From: Pseudozyma flocculosa PF-1
Lineage: Eukaryota; Basidiomycota; Ustilaginomycetes; Ustilaginales; Ustilaginaceae
Direction: 5' to 3'
DNA length: 32,800 nucleotides
Assembly (NCBI RefSeq): GCF_000417875.1
Contig: NW_006920870.1
Location: 587,082 to 619,881 of the forward strand
The position numbers were made by a program, and so were the translations under genes. Below are positions 20,790 to 31,168 of this stretch, piece by piece. Numbering within the stretch: the stretch's first letter is position 1; the number at the start of each line of letters is the position of its first letter. The notes under the pieces were generated by a model. It saw only the letters and a program-made list of their open reading frames with translations, did no database searches and was not told where the DNA came from.

Positions 20790-21042
20790 TTGCATGTGCC
20801 GAGTGTCCAGGCCGTACGTGCCATGGTGACGCCCAGGAAGGACCGGACGTGGCGGTCGCAGTTGGTGCTTGAGCGCGGCGGAGCTTCACACGGCCGGGAG
20901 CGGAGGCGCGCCAGTGGGTGGGTGGGCTGGGCCTGCGGATTTTTCGCAGCCGTCCATCTGTCGAGCCGGCCCTCTGGTTGTCAAAGCGGGCGGCGAGCGA
21001 TTCTTCCCGACCACCAACCAACCGCCGCCCCGCCTCACCCAA

Positions 21043-21062
21043 CCCTGCCCTGCCCTGCCCTG
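21043..21062. repeat. (CCCTG)4 repeat
   Basis: Four perfect CCCTG units, about 120 bp upstream of the MRPS16 start codon. Confidence 0.85.
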
Positions 21063-21182
21063 TCCCGTTCTGCCCTGGCCTTGCTACGACCTCCCGAACA
21101 TCAGCCAGCATTCCACCACACACCCGACCTTGAACACTTCGACCGCCTTTGCAGCGGCACCGCCACCGACACAGCCGCCAGT

Positions 21183-22062
21183 ATGGTCGTCCGCCTCCGC
21201 CTCGCACGGCACGGGACGCGGAACAACCCCTTCTACCACGTCGTGGCCATCAACGACTCGAAGCCGCGCGATGCCCGCCCCATCGAGAAGCTGGGCGAGT
21301 ACGACCCCATTCCGCGGCCCGTCCCCGTCCACGTCGCCCGCGCACCGTATACGCCCGCGCCGGCCACTTCGCTCGTCGACCCGTCCTTGATCTCCACCGG
21401 CTCCGCCAGCAACAAGGGAAAGACAAAGGCGACAGAGGGCTACGGCAAGGTCATGACCTCCGGCCTCAACGTCGAGACGACGCTCCAGAAGAGGATCGAG
21501 TGGAACGAGGACCGGATCAAGTACTGGCTCGGTACGGGCGCCCAGCCCAGCAAGCCGGTGGCAAGGCTACTGCACCGCGTGAGTGCACCCGATCCCCCCA
21601 TCTCTTTGCTTCATCGCGACCTGCGGAGGCATACCCCGTGGTTCCCTCCTCCGCACATGACAAGACGAGCGCTTCACTGACCGAGATAATCCCCACCACC
21701 TCATCTTCCTTTCCAACTCTGTCTCTTCGACTCTCGCTCGTTTGAACCAGGCTGGCCTCGTCCCTCCCGGCGTCTGGTACAAGGGCATGCCCCCCCTGCC
21801 CGACATCGAAGCCAACGCCGCCGCCGCCTCCACCAAACCCAACAAGCCCAGCAGCCCAAAGAGCACCACCGCCAGGAATCCCACAAAGAAGGCCAAGCCG
21901 GCCGACCCGCGAGACATTTCGGCCATCCTCAGGGCCGTTGGCGCCACCGAGTTTGCAAAGAAGGGCTCGCCCGGCGCGTCGGCGTTCAAGAAGGCCAGCA
22001 CCAGAGAGGAGATCCTCAGGCCGCACCTCACCGGCGAGAGCACCATGGACCAGGCTAGCTGA
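21183..22062 (+). CDS. MRPS16: Mitochondrial small-subunit ribosomal protein bS16m
   Basis: Two exons, 21183-21578 and 21751-22062, encode 235 residues; the 172-nt intron (GTGAGT...CCAG) is phase 0. bS16 binds 16S-type rRNA and is needed for small-subunit assembly in the mitochondrial matrix. The S16 core begins at residue 1 (MVVRLRLARHGTRNNPFYHV, then EKLGEYDPIP) and resumes at about 106 with RIEWNEDRIKYWLGTGAQPS followed by KPVARLLHRAGLVPPG. Between these lies a roughly 50-residue insert that bacterial S16 lacks. After the core there is a Lys/Ala/Pro-rich extension of about 90 residues. No separate presequence is evident, as in many S16m proteins. The intron splits LLHR from AGLVPPG, so joining the exons restores the conserved end of the S16 fold. 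It converges with the BI-1 gene. Confidence 0.94.
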
Positions 22063-22601
22063 TGAAATCGGGCGGCTGCGCGGCGGCGTCCGCATCGCAC
22101 GCGGACCGTGTCGAGGGTCGACGACGAGGTGCACCGAGACGAGTGTCCGCCCTCGCGCCCGCACTATGGATGCTCTCCGCCTCGGTCTCGGCCCCTTTTG
22201 CGAATAACGTGATCGATTGAAAGTCGAGACGAGTGAATCAGCCCGAATGGAGCGAAGAGGGGTATGCAGGGTTATTCACAGGGAGACGCCGGAACGGGGG
22301 AACCAAGAAGGGGCCATCGAAGGGTGCCCGGCAGGTGCGGGGCTTTGGGGCTGATGTACAGAGCGGGACAGATGACCAGGGAAGCGGCGCTGGAGAGCAG
22401 GCTCAGCGCACGAGGGGCGTGTGCGCGACAAGGATCAGATGGCTACCGACGATGCGAAAGCCACGGTACGACGCGGGCAGGTGGGGGGTCGGCGGGGGAC
22501 CCTCCCAGCGAGCGCGACGGCACGGACCGGACACGGCCTGGTCGAGCCGCTTGAACGAACGACCGAACCGCCGATCGGCCGTGACGCTGCCGCCGTTTGG
22601 C
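22063..22601. other. Convergent 3' intergenic region between MRPS16 and the BI-1 family gene
   Basis: About 540 bp between converging stop codons. I see no gene, no AGGC-type repeat array and no strong hairpin; it probably contains both 3' UTRs. Confidence 0.45.
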
Positions 22602-23542
22602 TCAGTCGTTCTGGGTGCCGTTGAGGACGCGGAGGACCGAGATAAAGAGGTTGATGATGTCGAGGTAGAGGGAGAGGTTGGCGAGCACCCACTCCTCGGC
22701 CGAGAGGCGGCGCTGGATGAGCCAGGTGTCGTAAACGATGTAGAGCGAGAAGATGGCGCAGCCGGCGATGGCGGTGACGAGGTCAAAGGTCGAGTTGTAG
22801 GGGAAAAACATCGAGACGAAGCCGGCGCCAACGAGGACCATCAGGCCGCCAAAGAGCCATCCTCCCAGCGAGCTGAAGTCGTAGTTGGACTGCAGCGTGA
22901 AGAGGGTGAGGCCGAGGAAGGTAAAGGCCGTGATGACCATGGCCTGCAGGACAATCTTCTGGTCGACGTAGGTGATGACGGTGCCCAGCGACACGGACTC
23001 GAGCAGCGTGAAGAGGCCAAGGAGCAGGATGTTGGTCGGGTGCGAGTGGCGCTTCCAGTAGAGGACGCCCATGGTCACCAGCGATCCGATCAGGGGCACG
23101 ACGAATGCCCATTGGCTAAAGGGCGGGGTAGAGTCGCGAGGGGAAGGGGGAGGCAGTCGAAGGTCAGCAGGGCAGCACACGAGACGGGACAAGGGGCAAT
23201 GGGCGGCAAACGGGCTTGGGAGACTCACTTCTGCTGCACCCATCCGGCGACGCCCTTGGTGGTCATGATGGCGGCGACGACGGTGGTGCCGAGGAGCTGG
23301 AAGAAGAGGACGCTGTACACCTTGCGCAGGAACATGGCCCTGATCTCGGGCGAGCTCTGCTCGACGGTGACGCCGTACTTGAAGTCGTCCGGGTCGTTGT
23401 CGTCCTCGGAGCGGGGCTGGTCAAACAGATTGTCGGTCGACGACGAGGCGCCGGCGGCGGGGACACCGGCGGGAGGCTCGGACTGAGGGATGGCCGAGTA
23501 GCCCTTGGGCTGGTAGCCCGGAGGCGGAGCGGCGTGCGACAT
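22602..23542 (-). CDS. BXI1: Bax inhibitor-1 (TMBIM) family membrane protein
   Basis: Two exons, 23542-23229 and 23115-22602, encode 275 residues; the 113-nt intron (GTGAGT...TTTAG) is phase 2. BI-1 family proteins are ER or vacuolar/Golgi membrane proteins with pH-sensitive calcium-leak behaviour and roles in the unfolded-protein response and cell-death control; the yeast member is Bxi1/Ybh3. A Pro/Ser/Asp-rich cytosolic N-terminus of about 75 residues is followed by seven hydrophobic segments, beginning near SVLFFQLLGTTVVAAIM and WAFVVPLIGSLVTMGVLYW. The family hallmarks are present: YDTWLIQRR after segment 6 and the Asp in YLDIINLFISVLRVL of segment 7. The terminus GTQND is acidic and short. 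The length is typical. It is divergent from the NADH dehydrogenase gene across 2 kb. Confidence 0.95.
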
Positions 23543-24912
23543 GGCGAAGAGGTGCTGCGAAGGTGTGGTGCGTTGGTTGTTGAGGATGCGGGAAGCGGTT
23601 GGGTTGCGAGGGGTGCCGATGATGAGCGTAGCGGCGGTACCCAGCGTTGGCAGTGGCGATGGCGGTGGCGGTGGTGGTGGTGATGGTGATGGCAGTCGAA
23701 GGTGGTGCTCGCGGGTGGCGCCGGCTGACGAACGTGGGGCAGGTGGACTTGGCCCAGGCCAGGGTGCAGCACCGCCCCGCACGCGCAAGTCGAAAAGGCT
23801 GGCAGGGCTGGCAGGCTGGCAGGCCTCGTGCGGCCTCTCTGTCGCTCAGCCAGAACCACGTCGAAGCTGCGCGCAGCCCGGCAGGCCTGCTGCTCCACAT
23901 GACGATTTTTTCGAGCCGGACAGACCGGATCCGCAGCAAGGTGCGGGGCTTGACCCTAGCCTGGTGTTTCCGGTTCCGAGGTGATGCGGCTGCCCCGCCA
24001 AATAGCTGGGCACGCAAGCAACCAAGACCCTGCTGGCCTACATCGATAACCAGGCACGCCCGGGTAGGCCTGGCCATGCCAGGTCAGGGTTCCCGCTTGG
24101 CCCACCGCCACCTGGCCTGCCTGCCTGCAATTCGCCGCCGACGCTCCGTGGCTCGACGGTCCGCCTCTCCGCTGCTCCCGGTCCGATATTTGCCCAGCCT
24201 CGTTGTCGTCGTCGGTGGCACAGAGCGCTGCAAGCTGCCTGGTCCTCGCCGTCGTCGTCTGCCCCTGACATGGAGCGGTTGGCGGTAGAAGGGCGTCGTC
24301 GTGACCGAGTCGGCGTCGCGGGCGCCCCAAGCTGTTGGGACGCGCCGTCGCCTGTTGGGCTTTTTGCGCGGGAGCAGCCCGGCGACACGAGGCGAGTCGA
24401 GCCGGATCAAGTCAAGCGTGCGTTCCTGTTTGCCAGCCTGCCCGCTGTCAGATTCGCCGGTGCCATCAACCGGCACAAGGCAGGCAGGCGGACGGCGATA
24501 GGCCCTAGGGCAGGCACCCCTGCCGGCGATTGGCAGCGCACAAAGAGGCGCGCGAGGTCAAGAGCGAGCCCGACGGCGTGGTGGCGCGCCATCTCCGTCG
24601 CACGCTCCTCGTTGAGAGATTGCCGGTCATGGTCAGTGGCAACGTCCAGGCACGCCGCGCGAGGTCATGTCAGCCAACGAGACGGCCAGCTACCGGTATC
24701 GAGGTGCTGGCGATCCCCAGCCTAGCCTGAAGGGAGAAAGCCGAAGACGACTCCTCTTGCATACGGACAGCGCCGAGATGGCGAGCCAGCTGAGATCCCG
24801 TTCGTCGACGGCCGGAGCAAGGAGATCTGGCCCCAGCTTGGGAGATCTCTGCCGTCGTCTAGGTCGTCGTCGTCGCCGTCTGCTGATCTCCTTTGACGCT
24901 GGTTGGCTGGAC

Positions 24913-24935
24913 AGGCAGGCAGAAAGGCAGGCAGG
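24913..24935. repeat. Interrupted AGGC repeat
   Basis: Two AGGC clusters separated by AGAA, about 620 bp upstream of the NADH dehydrogenase start codon. Confidence 0.75.
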
Positions 24936-25088
24936 GGAAGAGGGCCAGCGCCCGTCGACGAGCGAGTCACGAAGGCGGGCCACGCTCGGTCGCCGCTGGG
25001 TGAGGAGAGGCCCTCTCTCGATCTATCTATCTGAGCCTCTCGGAAGGTCGGACCGCGGCGAGTCTCTAGCGCTGGCTGCAAACTCGAC

Positions 25089-25142
25089 CCTGCCTGCCTG
25101 CCACGCTACGGCACAGCGGAAGATTTTCGACAGGCAGGCAGG
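25089..25142. repeat. Inverted repeat built from (CCTG)3 and (CAGG)3
   Basis: CCTGCCTGCCTG at 25089-25100 is the exact reverse complement of CAGGCAGGCAGG at 25131-25142, with a 30-nt spacer. It could form a 12-bp stem in single-stranded DNA or RNA, about 415 bp upstream of the NADH dehydrogenase ATG. Confidence 0.85.
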
Positions 25143-25557
25143 AAGCCAGGCCAGGGTCAGCCCCTGCGCGCAGCCGGCCAGGCCAAGAAGAATCGACCGC
25201 GGCATCCAAGAAATCCAAAGGAGGGCACGAAAAAATCGATGCGCAGCGCGGTGCGGCGCAGGCAGGCGGGCAGCCACTAGGGAGGGCCCGCCCGTCATCA
25301 ACATATCGTCGCCGACCCTGTCTCTGTCTCTCTTCTGCCTGGCTGGCTGTCTCGACGGGCAAAAAGCAGCCACCTCTCTGCTCGACCAACACCCCCCGGC
25401 GGCGCCTCTCTCGAGCTCCAATTAGCGACCTCATCTCCTTCGTCTCCCTCTACACCCAATCCGCCGTCTCCGCCCTCCAGCACCGGCTCTCGACGCTCGT
25501 CGAGCAGCACGACACCACCGATACCACCACCACTCTTGCCTGCTTGCTGATCACACA

Positions 25558-27550
25558 ATGTTCTCGCCCGCCATTCGAGGTGAGAAGCGCGCATCGGGTG
25601 TGACGGCCGGCTGCGAGAACACTGCGCTGACGGATTGATCCCCTCCCTGCTTGCGTTGTCAACCCGGCAGCCACGTCGCTGCGCTCGGCGCAGAACCTGT
25701 CTGCCCGCAACTCGGTCGGCGTTGCCGCCGCCAGCGGCAGCGGAAGCAGCAGCTCTCTGCTGCGCAACAGCATCGTCAACTCGCACACCGCGTCTCCGAT
25801 CCAGACGAGATCAATCTTTGGGTCAAGGAGTCGGAGGAACGACAAGCTCGTCGTCCCAGAGACGCCCAAGACCGTCGTCGTCGAGACGCCCCAGGCCTAC
25901 GGCAACGGCAACGGAAACGGCAAGAAGCGCGGCTTCTTTGGCAAGCTGAAGACGACATTCTATGTCGTTTCCCTGGCCGGTGTCGCCTCCTACGCATACT
26001 GTGAGTAGAGGGGAGGACGAGAGGGGCCGAGGGGATGCGCTCCGTCCTGGCGCCTGACAGCCCGACGGACCCGTTGTGCTGACTCGCATCGCCTGCGTGC
26101 TTGCTGTGCGTCCCTTCCTCTTCCGGCAGTCGTCTGGGCTGGCCGCAACCCGCCCCAGCAGGAGCCGCAGGACCCCTCGAAGAAGACGATCGTTGTCCTC
26201 GGCAGCGGCTGGGCCGCCACGTCGCTGCTCAAGAGCATCGACACGTCCGAGTACAACGTCGTCGTCATCTCGCCCCACAACTACTTCCTCTTCACGCCGC
26301 TGCTGCCCTCGGTCACCGTCGGCACGCTCGACGGCCGCAGCATCGTCCAGCCGACGCGGCACACGACGCGGTTCAAGGCGCGCGAGGTCAAGGTGTACGA
26401 GGCCGAGGCCGAGTACGTCGACCCCGTCAACAAGACGGTGACGTTCAGCGACAAGAGCGAGATCCAGGGCGCTAGCCGCAAGGTGACGATCCCCTACGAC
26501 TACCTCGTCTACACGGTCGGCACCGAGAACCAGACGTTTGGCATTGAGGGCGTCAAGAAGCACGCGTGCTTCCTCAAGGAGCTCAACGACGCCGAAAAGA
26601 TCCGCGCGCGGCTGATTGACTGCGTCGAGACGGCGGCGCTCAAGGACCAGCCCGAGGAGGAGATCGACCGGCTGCTGCACATGGTCGTCGTCGGCGGCGG
26701 CCCGACGGGCATCGAGTACGCGGCCGAGCTGCGCGACTTTGTCGAGTCGGACCTGATCCGCTGGTACCCCGAGGTGGCCGACAAGCTGCGCGTCACGCTC
26801 ATCGAGGCGCTGCCCAACATCCTGCCCATGTTCTCGCAGACGCTGATCAAGTACACCGAGTCCACCTTCAAGGAGAACTCGATCGACATCCTGACCAAGC
26901 ACATGGTCAAGGACGTCGACGACACCCACGTGCTCGTCAAGACGCCGTCGGGCGAGGACAAGAAGATCCCCTACGGCCTGCTGGTGTGGGCGGCCGGCAA
27001 CACGGCGCGGCCGCTGACGCGCCAGCTGATGGCGGCGCTGCCCGAGGCGCAGAAGAACCGTCGCGGCCTCGAGGTCGACGACCACATGCGCCTCAAGGGC
27101 GCCGAAAACTCGATCTTTGCGCTGGGCGACGCGACGGCGACCCAGTTTGCGCCGACGGCGCAGGCGGCGTCGCAGCAGGGCGCCTACCTCGGCCGCGTCT
27201 TTAACCAGCTGGCGCGCCTCGACGTGCTCGAGACCAAGCTCGAGGCGGCCAAGCGCGACGGCGCGTCGGAATCCGAGATCCGCGGCATCGAGAGGCAGGT
27301 CGAAAAGGCGGCCAAGGTGCGGCCTTTCAAGTACTCGCACCAGGGCTCGCTCGCCTACATTGGATCCGAGAAGGCCATCGCCGACATCCCCTTGCTCGGC
27401 GAAAACTCGATCGCGTCGGGCGGCGTGGTGACGTTCATGTTCTGGAGGTCGGCCTACGTCTCGATGCTCTTCTCGCTGCGCAACCGCTCGCTCGTCGCCA
27501 CCGACTGGCTCAAGGTGTCGCTCTTCGGCCGCGACGTGTCGAGGGAGTAG
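25558..27550 (+). CDS. NDE1: Mitochondrial type II (alternative) NADH:ubiquinone oxidoreductase, external type
   Basis: Three exons, 25558-25579, 25671-26000 and 26130-27550, encode 590 residues; introns (91 and 129 nt, GTGAGA...GCAG and GTGAGT...GCAG) are both phase 1. The enzyme oxidises NADH and reduces ubiquinone through FAD without pumping protons. A Ser/Arg/Asn-rich presequence starts at MFSPAIRATSLRSAQNLSAR, and a single hydrophobic segment at about 99-121 (TTFYVVSLAGVASYAYFVWA) would anchor it in the inner membrane. The FAD fold starts with VVLGSGWAATS at about 139-149, the NADH fold with VVVGGGPTGIEYAAEL at about 303, and the second FAD motif is FALGDATATQ at 447. An anchor after the presequence is typical of external (Nde) forms; this topology is inferred. 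No EF-hand insert is seen. The very short first exon is chosen because it gives the only in-frame start with good splice sites. Confidence 0.95.
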
Positions 27551-28660
27551 ATCGAGGCTGGCGGCGGCACCACCTCCCCGCCCCTTGTTGCCTCCGACGA
27601 CGGCTCCTCCCTCTACAGCATTCGCAAACAAAAGGTGGCGTAGAGTCAGAACGGGGCGGCGCTACGAGCCGCCCGCGGATCTTCACGACAAGCTGCTCCA
27701 ATTCTGAGACTTTATGGAACCGGCCCCGATGATCTCGGTCTACCTGTGCCTCTGCCTCCGTCTCTTTTCCCCTCTGCCTCTTTGCCTCTCTCCCTCTCTC
27801 TGCTCTCTCTGTCTCGCCCCTGTTGGGCGACTGCTGGCCATCTGATAATCTCAAACGCAACATCATAGACAATCGACCTCTGTTGGGCGCACAAGGCGAT
27901 CTGCGGCCTGCGGTGACCTTCGCACTTTGCCCTTTGCACCTTCCGCCGGGACCGTGACCCGCGGATGCAGCTCGTCGACTGCTGCACCGGGACGTGCTCC
28001 GCTGCTGCTGCGTTGCGCCGGGCCGTGCGACGGGAAGCGGAGCGTGGAGAAAGCATCGGGGCTGAGTCGGGCGCGCGGGGAGCGGGAGAGCGGAGAGCGG
28101 AGAGCGGGACCGGGGCTCGACGGGTAGGAAGGCGGCGGGGGCGGCGGTCTCCGTCATATCCCGACGGCACCGAGGTGGACCGATCCGAGTGCGGGGCCAG
28201 GTGGGGAAGCTCGGGACCGGAAGCGACGAACGGTGCGGTGCGGCGTTCTCAAGCAAGGGCCTGCGTGCCACTATTGTACCACTGTGCCACTGCTTGCCGG
28301 CTTTAGTCTGCGCCTCCTCGCACACGGCCCGTGGTAGCCTGGTGAGGCGGAGGGAGGGCTGTACTGTGACGGTGTGACATGGCCCACGTTTCGTGGCGTC
28401 GCAGCCTGACCAGCAAGTGGCGTGGTGTGGCGTGGCGCATGGTCCAAGGTGGCAGCACGGTTTCAAGAGCCTGCGCCACGGTACCGTACATGCCCTGCCA
28501 GGCGAAGCTGTACCGAGCCACAGTGAGGGCAAACCGGCATAAAGGAGCAGCAGGTCAGGCAAGGGGGGTTTGGGGTACACCACACTCGTCAGCGGCGTGC
28601 TGTTGTCGTTGTCGTTGTCGTTGTGGCTCGTCTGTCAGGGATGCGGCTATGGTGATTGCC
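27551..28660. other. 3' flank of the NADH dehydrogenase gene and gene-free sequence
   Basis: Just past the stop codon is a 3' UTR-like stretch. At 27746-27826 there is an 80-nt pyrimidine-rich tract of CTCTGCCTC type on the plus strand, which resembles a fungal promoter or leader, but no convincing coding exon follows. Near 28080-28110 there are tandem GAGAGCG units, and at 28602-28624 GTTGTC repeats. A perfect 10-bp palindrome ACGGTACCGT lies at 28478-28487. Confidence 0.4.
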
Positions 28661-28792
28661 ACACGGACGGACGGGACGGGACGGGACGGGGTGGCAGGCA
28701 CGCAGGCAGGCCGGTCGCCCGCCCGTTGGCACGCCTGCTCAGCACGGGACCAGATACAGTAGATGCAAGGAGCCCCGGCCTGCCTGGCTGTA

Positions 28793-28813
28793 TCGTCGTC
28801 GTCGTCGTCGTCG
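28793..28813. repeat. (TCG)7 microsatellite
   Basis: Seven perfect TCG units in non-coding sequence of the right-hand region. Confidence 0.85.
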
Positions 28814-29721
28814 GTTCCCCTGCCTCCTCTTCGGTGTGGTCTTAGCGCTGATCCTGGTCCGCAGATTGCCTCCGCTTCGGACCGCACGTACGGGGTACGT
28901 GGATGCGCCTGCAACCATGTCTCACATGCTTCCATCGTTGCCCTACATGCCCGTCCAGCTGCCCGCGCGCCCGCCCGTTCCCGCCGTTGTCCAAGGGCGA
29001 CTCAGTACTCTGACAACCCGGCCAATTCCCCTTTGACCGTCTGTTCGGTCGTCGACGCCATCGTTGTGCTCGCCACCACTGCTAGCCACGACGGACCGGC
29101 CACGATGAGCACCGCGTTTCGCCATGTCGCGCCCGTCGTCATGGTCATCGTTCGAGACGAGAACAAAGTTCATGCCGACAGCAAGGTCTTCCTCGGTGGG
29201 GAGCCAGTCGAACGAACGGCCGGAGGATCCTTCCGGAACTTACCCCTGCCACCCACTCGGCGCCTCGAGGGATGACCCAATCCGCATTGACTAGCCTCGT
29301 CTCCTTCATGGCGTGTAACTACCAGAACGTAACGGGCATCGCAGCATGTGAGCATGCTCGTCGGCGCAACGATACGGCACGATGCGAAAGACCACGACCC
29401 AGGACGCCTGCCGACCCTTCCCACACGACGATGACCAAGGTAGGTTGGGAAATTGACCGATGGCCGATCGACCCTCGGCGGGTAGGCGCTCACGGTGCTC
29501 TGCTTCGTGACAACCAAGATCCCAGCGAGGGCGCAGCGAGATGGCCACGCCTTGCCACGCCTCGTCTCGCCATGCGAACGATCAGACTCCGGACGAATGC
29601 GGTACTGTACCATGCCAAGGATGGCAGAAGCTCAAAGGGCGCGCGAGGGCGTTTCTCTCACGCGCAAAGATGGCGGCAAGCCACGCAAACCTTGTTTCCC
29701 GCTTCACCAGGCAGGCGCCCT

Positions 29722-29722
<1 letters not shown>

Positions 29723-29746
<24 letters not shown>
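29723..29746. repeat. (GGC)8 microsatellite
   Basis: Eight perfect GGC units followed by GACGACGGC. It inflates open-frame length on both strands here without indicating a gene. Confidence 0.88.
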
Positions 29747-29753
<7 letters not shown>

Positions 29754-30763
29754 GCGAAGGGCGCGAGCTGGATCCAGCGGAAGACAGCTTTAGCCGTCGA
29801 CGCCACGACCCGCCAGGGCCACGGCCGCGTCTACCGGCCGGCGCGGGTCGGACTGGACCTTCGTCATCACGTCTTCGTAACGAAGCCCACGTACGAACGA
29901 CTGGGTCAAGCTCTTGCTCTTTCGGGAAGGGGCGTGCACGCAGCAGCGTCGATCCGGATCGGCAAGAGCGACGACGGTCGGGCAGCGCATCCCAACGCAT
30001 CGCAGCGCATCGTAGCGTCGTTGTCACGCTCCACCCTCAAGCCCCAGCGTACGTGGTTGTCATGCCAGGCGCAGTGTGTTACACGACCAAGCCCGGCTGC
30101 GAGGGAAAGGTCGGTGCTGCTCGCTCGCTGGCTCTCGATCCGCCGTTCATCCGTCACCTTCCCACATCTCTCATCACATGGGTTCGAGGTCCGTGGAGAG
30201 GCCTCAAGAGGCAGCAGGTATGTATGGCGGCCCGACGACAAACGCATGCGGCACAGACAGGGCGCCCGACATGCGGTGACGAGCGTGGGTACATCTCAAA
30301 GGCAAGCCGCAGCTCGGCCAAGATCATCCGCCCGGAAGGCACCGACCGGGGATCGTCGTTCCGTCGATCCGTCGTCGGCGGCGTGGGTTGCCATCAGACC
30401 CACTTCTCGCCCCCTCTCCTTCTCCTTGACACCCGGTCCCACAGCGTCGGAAACGTCTTCACGACGAAGGCGGATTCCACACTCCGCCCACCGCTCTCCG
30501 AACCGACGACCCGCTTGCCCCTGCCCCATGCCCCCTGCCCAATGAATCTAGGTTGTTGGGCGTCGACGGGAACGTCATCGAGTTCCTGCTTTTCCCACGT
30601 CGTCGTCACCACTCGTGTGAAGGAGCACACGACAGACGGTACCTGCGTGGTACAATGGCAAATATAATGTAACGCAGTGCAGCACAGCAGGCGGACAGGC
30701 CGGTCATGGACTGCCTCGGAGGCCAAGAAACTCATATGGCCAGAGAGTGACGGCTGACACGGC

Positions 30764-30791
30764 CTAGCCTGGACTTTGTCAAGCAGGCTAG
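30764..30791. repeat. 8-bp perfect inverted repeat with 12-nt spacer
   Basis: CTAGCCTG at 30764-30771 and CAGGCTAG at 30784-30791 are exact reverse complements. A transcript could form an 8-bp stem. No U-tract follows. Confidence 0.75.
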
Positions 30792-31148
30792 AGGGCGCAC
30801 GTTTGACGCGCCTTTCCTTGGACGACGACTCCCGGACGAACATCGATGTTTCTGTGCCTTGCTTTGATCCTCGTCTCGGCAACAGACTGAGCCTGGCCGT
30901 GACACCTCTGTGGCCTGTACGTCGCCCTCTATCTGCGTAAGTACGACGGGTACGGTAGCGCACCGCCGGTCAATCCACCGACAGCGCCTCCGCTCATGGA
31001 GAGGGGATGGGGCCGAGGACGACGGTCGGTTATGTACCTACCGCAGCACGCAGCATGGACAATCCTCTGCTGTCGGTACCGAGCCGGCCGATGGATCTAC
31101 TGCAGGGGTTCCCAGCGCTAGAGCTCAGGGAGCAGGCTACTGTATGTA

Positions 31149-31168
31149 GGTCGACAAGTCAGTCGACC
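31149..31168. repeat. 7-bp perfect inverted repeat with 6-nt loop
   Basis: GGTCGAC at 31149-31155 and GTCGACC at 31162-31168 flank AAGTCA. Each arm contains the palindrome GTCGAC, so the arms can also self-pair. Confidence 0.78.

Larger units (their letters stand above)
19988..21182. promoter_or_regulatory. Region between the small basic protein gene and MRPS16
   Basis: About 1.2 kb between tandem plus-strand genes, less GC-extreme than its surroundings between about 20000 and 20660. It holds a (GT)7 run at 20776-20789 and (CCCTG)4 at 21043-21062. The open frames on both strands are short and match nothing I recognise. The last 150 bases form a C-rich leader for MRPS16. Confidence 0.45.
23543..25557. 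promoter_or_regulatory. Divergent region between the BI-1 gene and the NADH dehydrogenase gene
   Basis: About 2.0 kb with no supported gene, holding two promoters. It contains a GGT/GAT-type repeat near 23655-23690, CCTG units at 24115-24129, AGGC units at 24913-24935, and a CCTG array facing an AGGC array at 25089-25142 that makes a 12-bp inverted repeat. A pyrimidine-rich leader (TCTCTGTCTCTC type) begins at about 25318. Open frames of up to about 250 codons here are Arg-rich and low-complexity and look like chance. Confidence 0.5.

Noticed and set aside
24667..25425. 252-codon open frame upstream of the NADH dehydrogenase
   Set aside because: Arg/Ser-rich and repeat-containing, and it runs into the leader of the next gene; no motif or splice support.
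25823..27631. 602-codon open frame on the minus strand
   Set aside because: In-register antisense of the NADH dehydrogenase, whose sense strand has unmistakable FAD and NADH motifs.
30181..30192. tRNA B-box-like GGTTCGAGGTCC
   Set aside because: No matching A box at the right distance and no acceptor or anticodon stem can be folded around it.
29495..30667. 390-codon open frame in the right-hand region
   Set aside because: It includes the GGC microsatellite and otherwise random-looking sequence; no family resemblance and no consistent codon bias.
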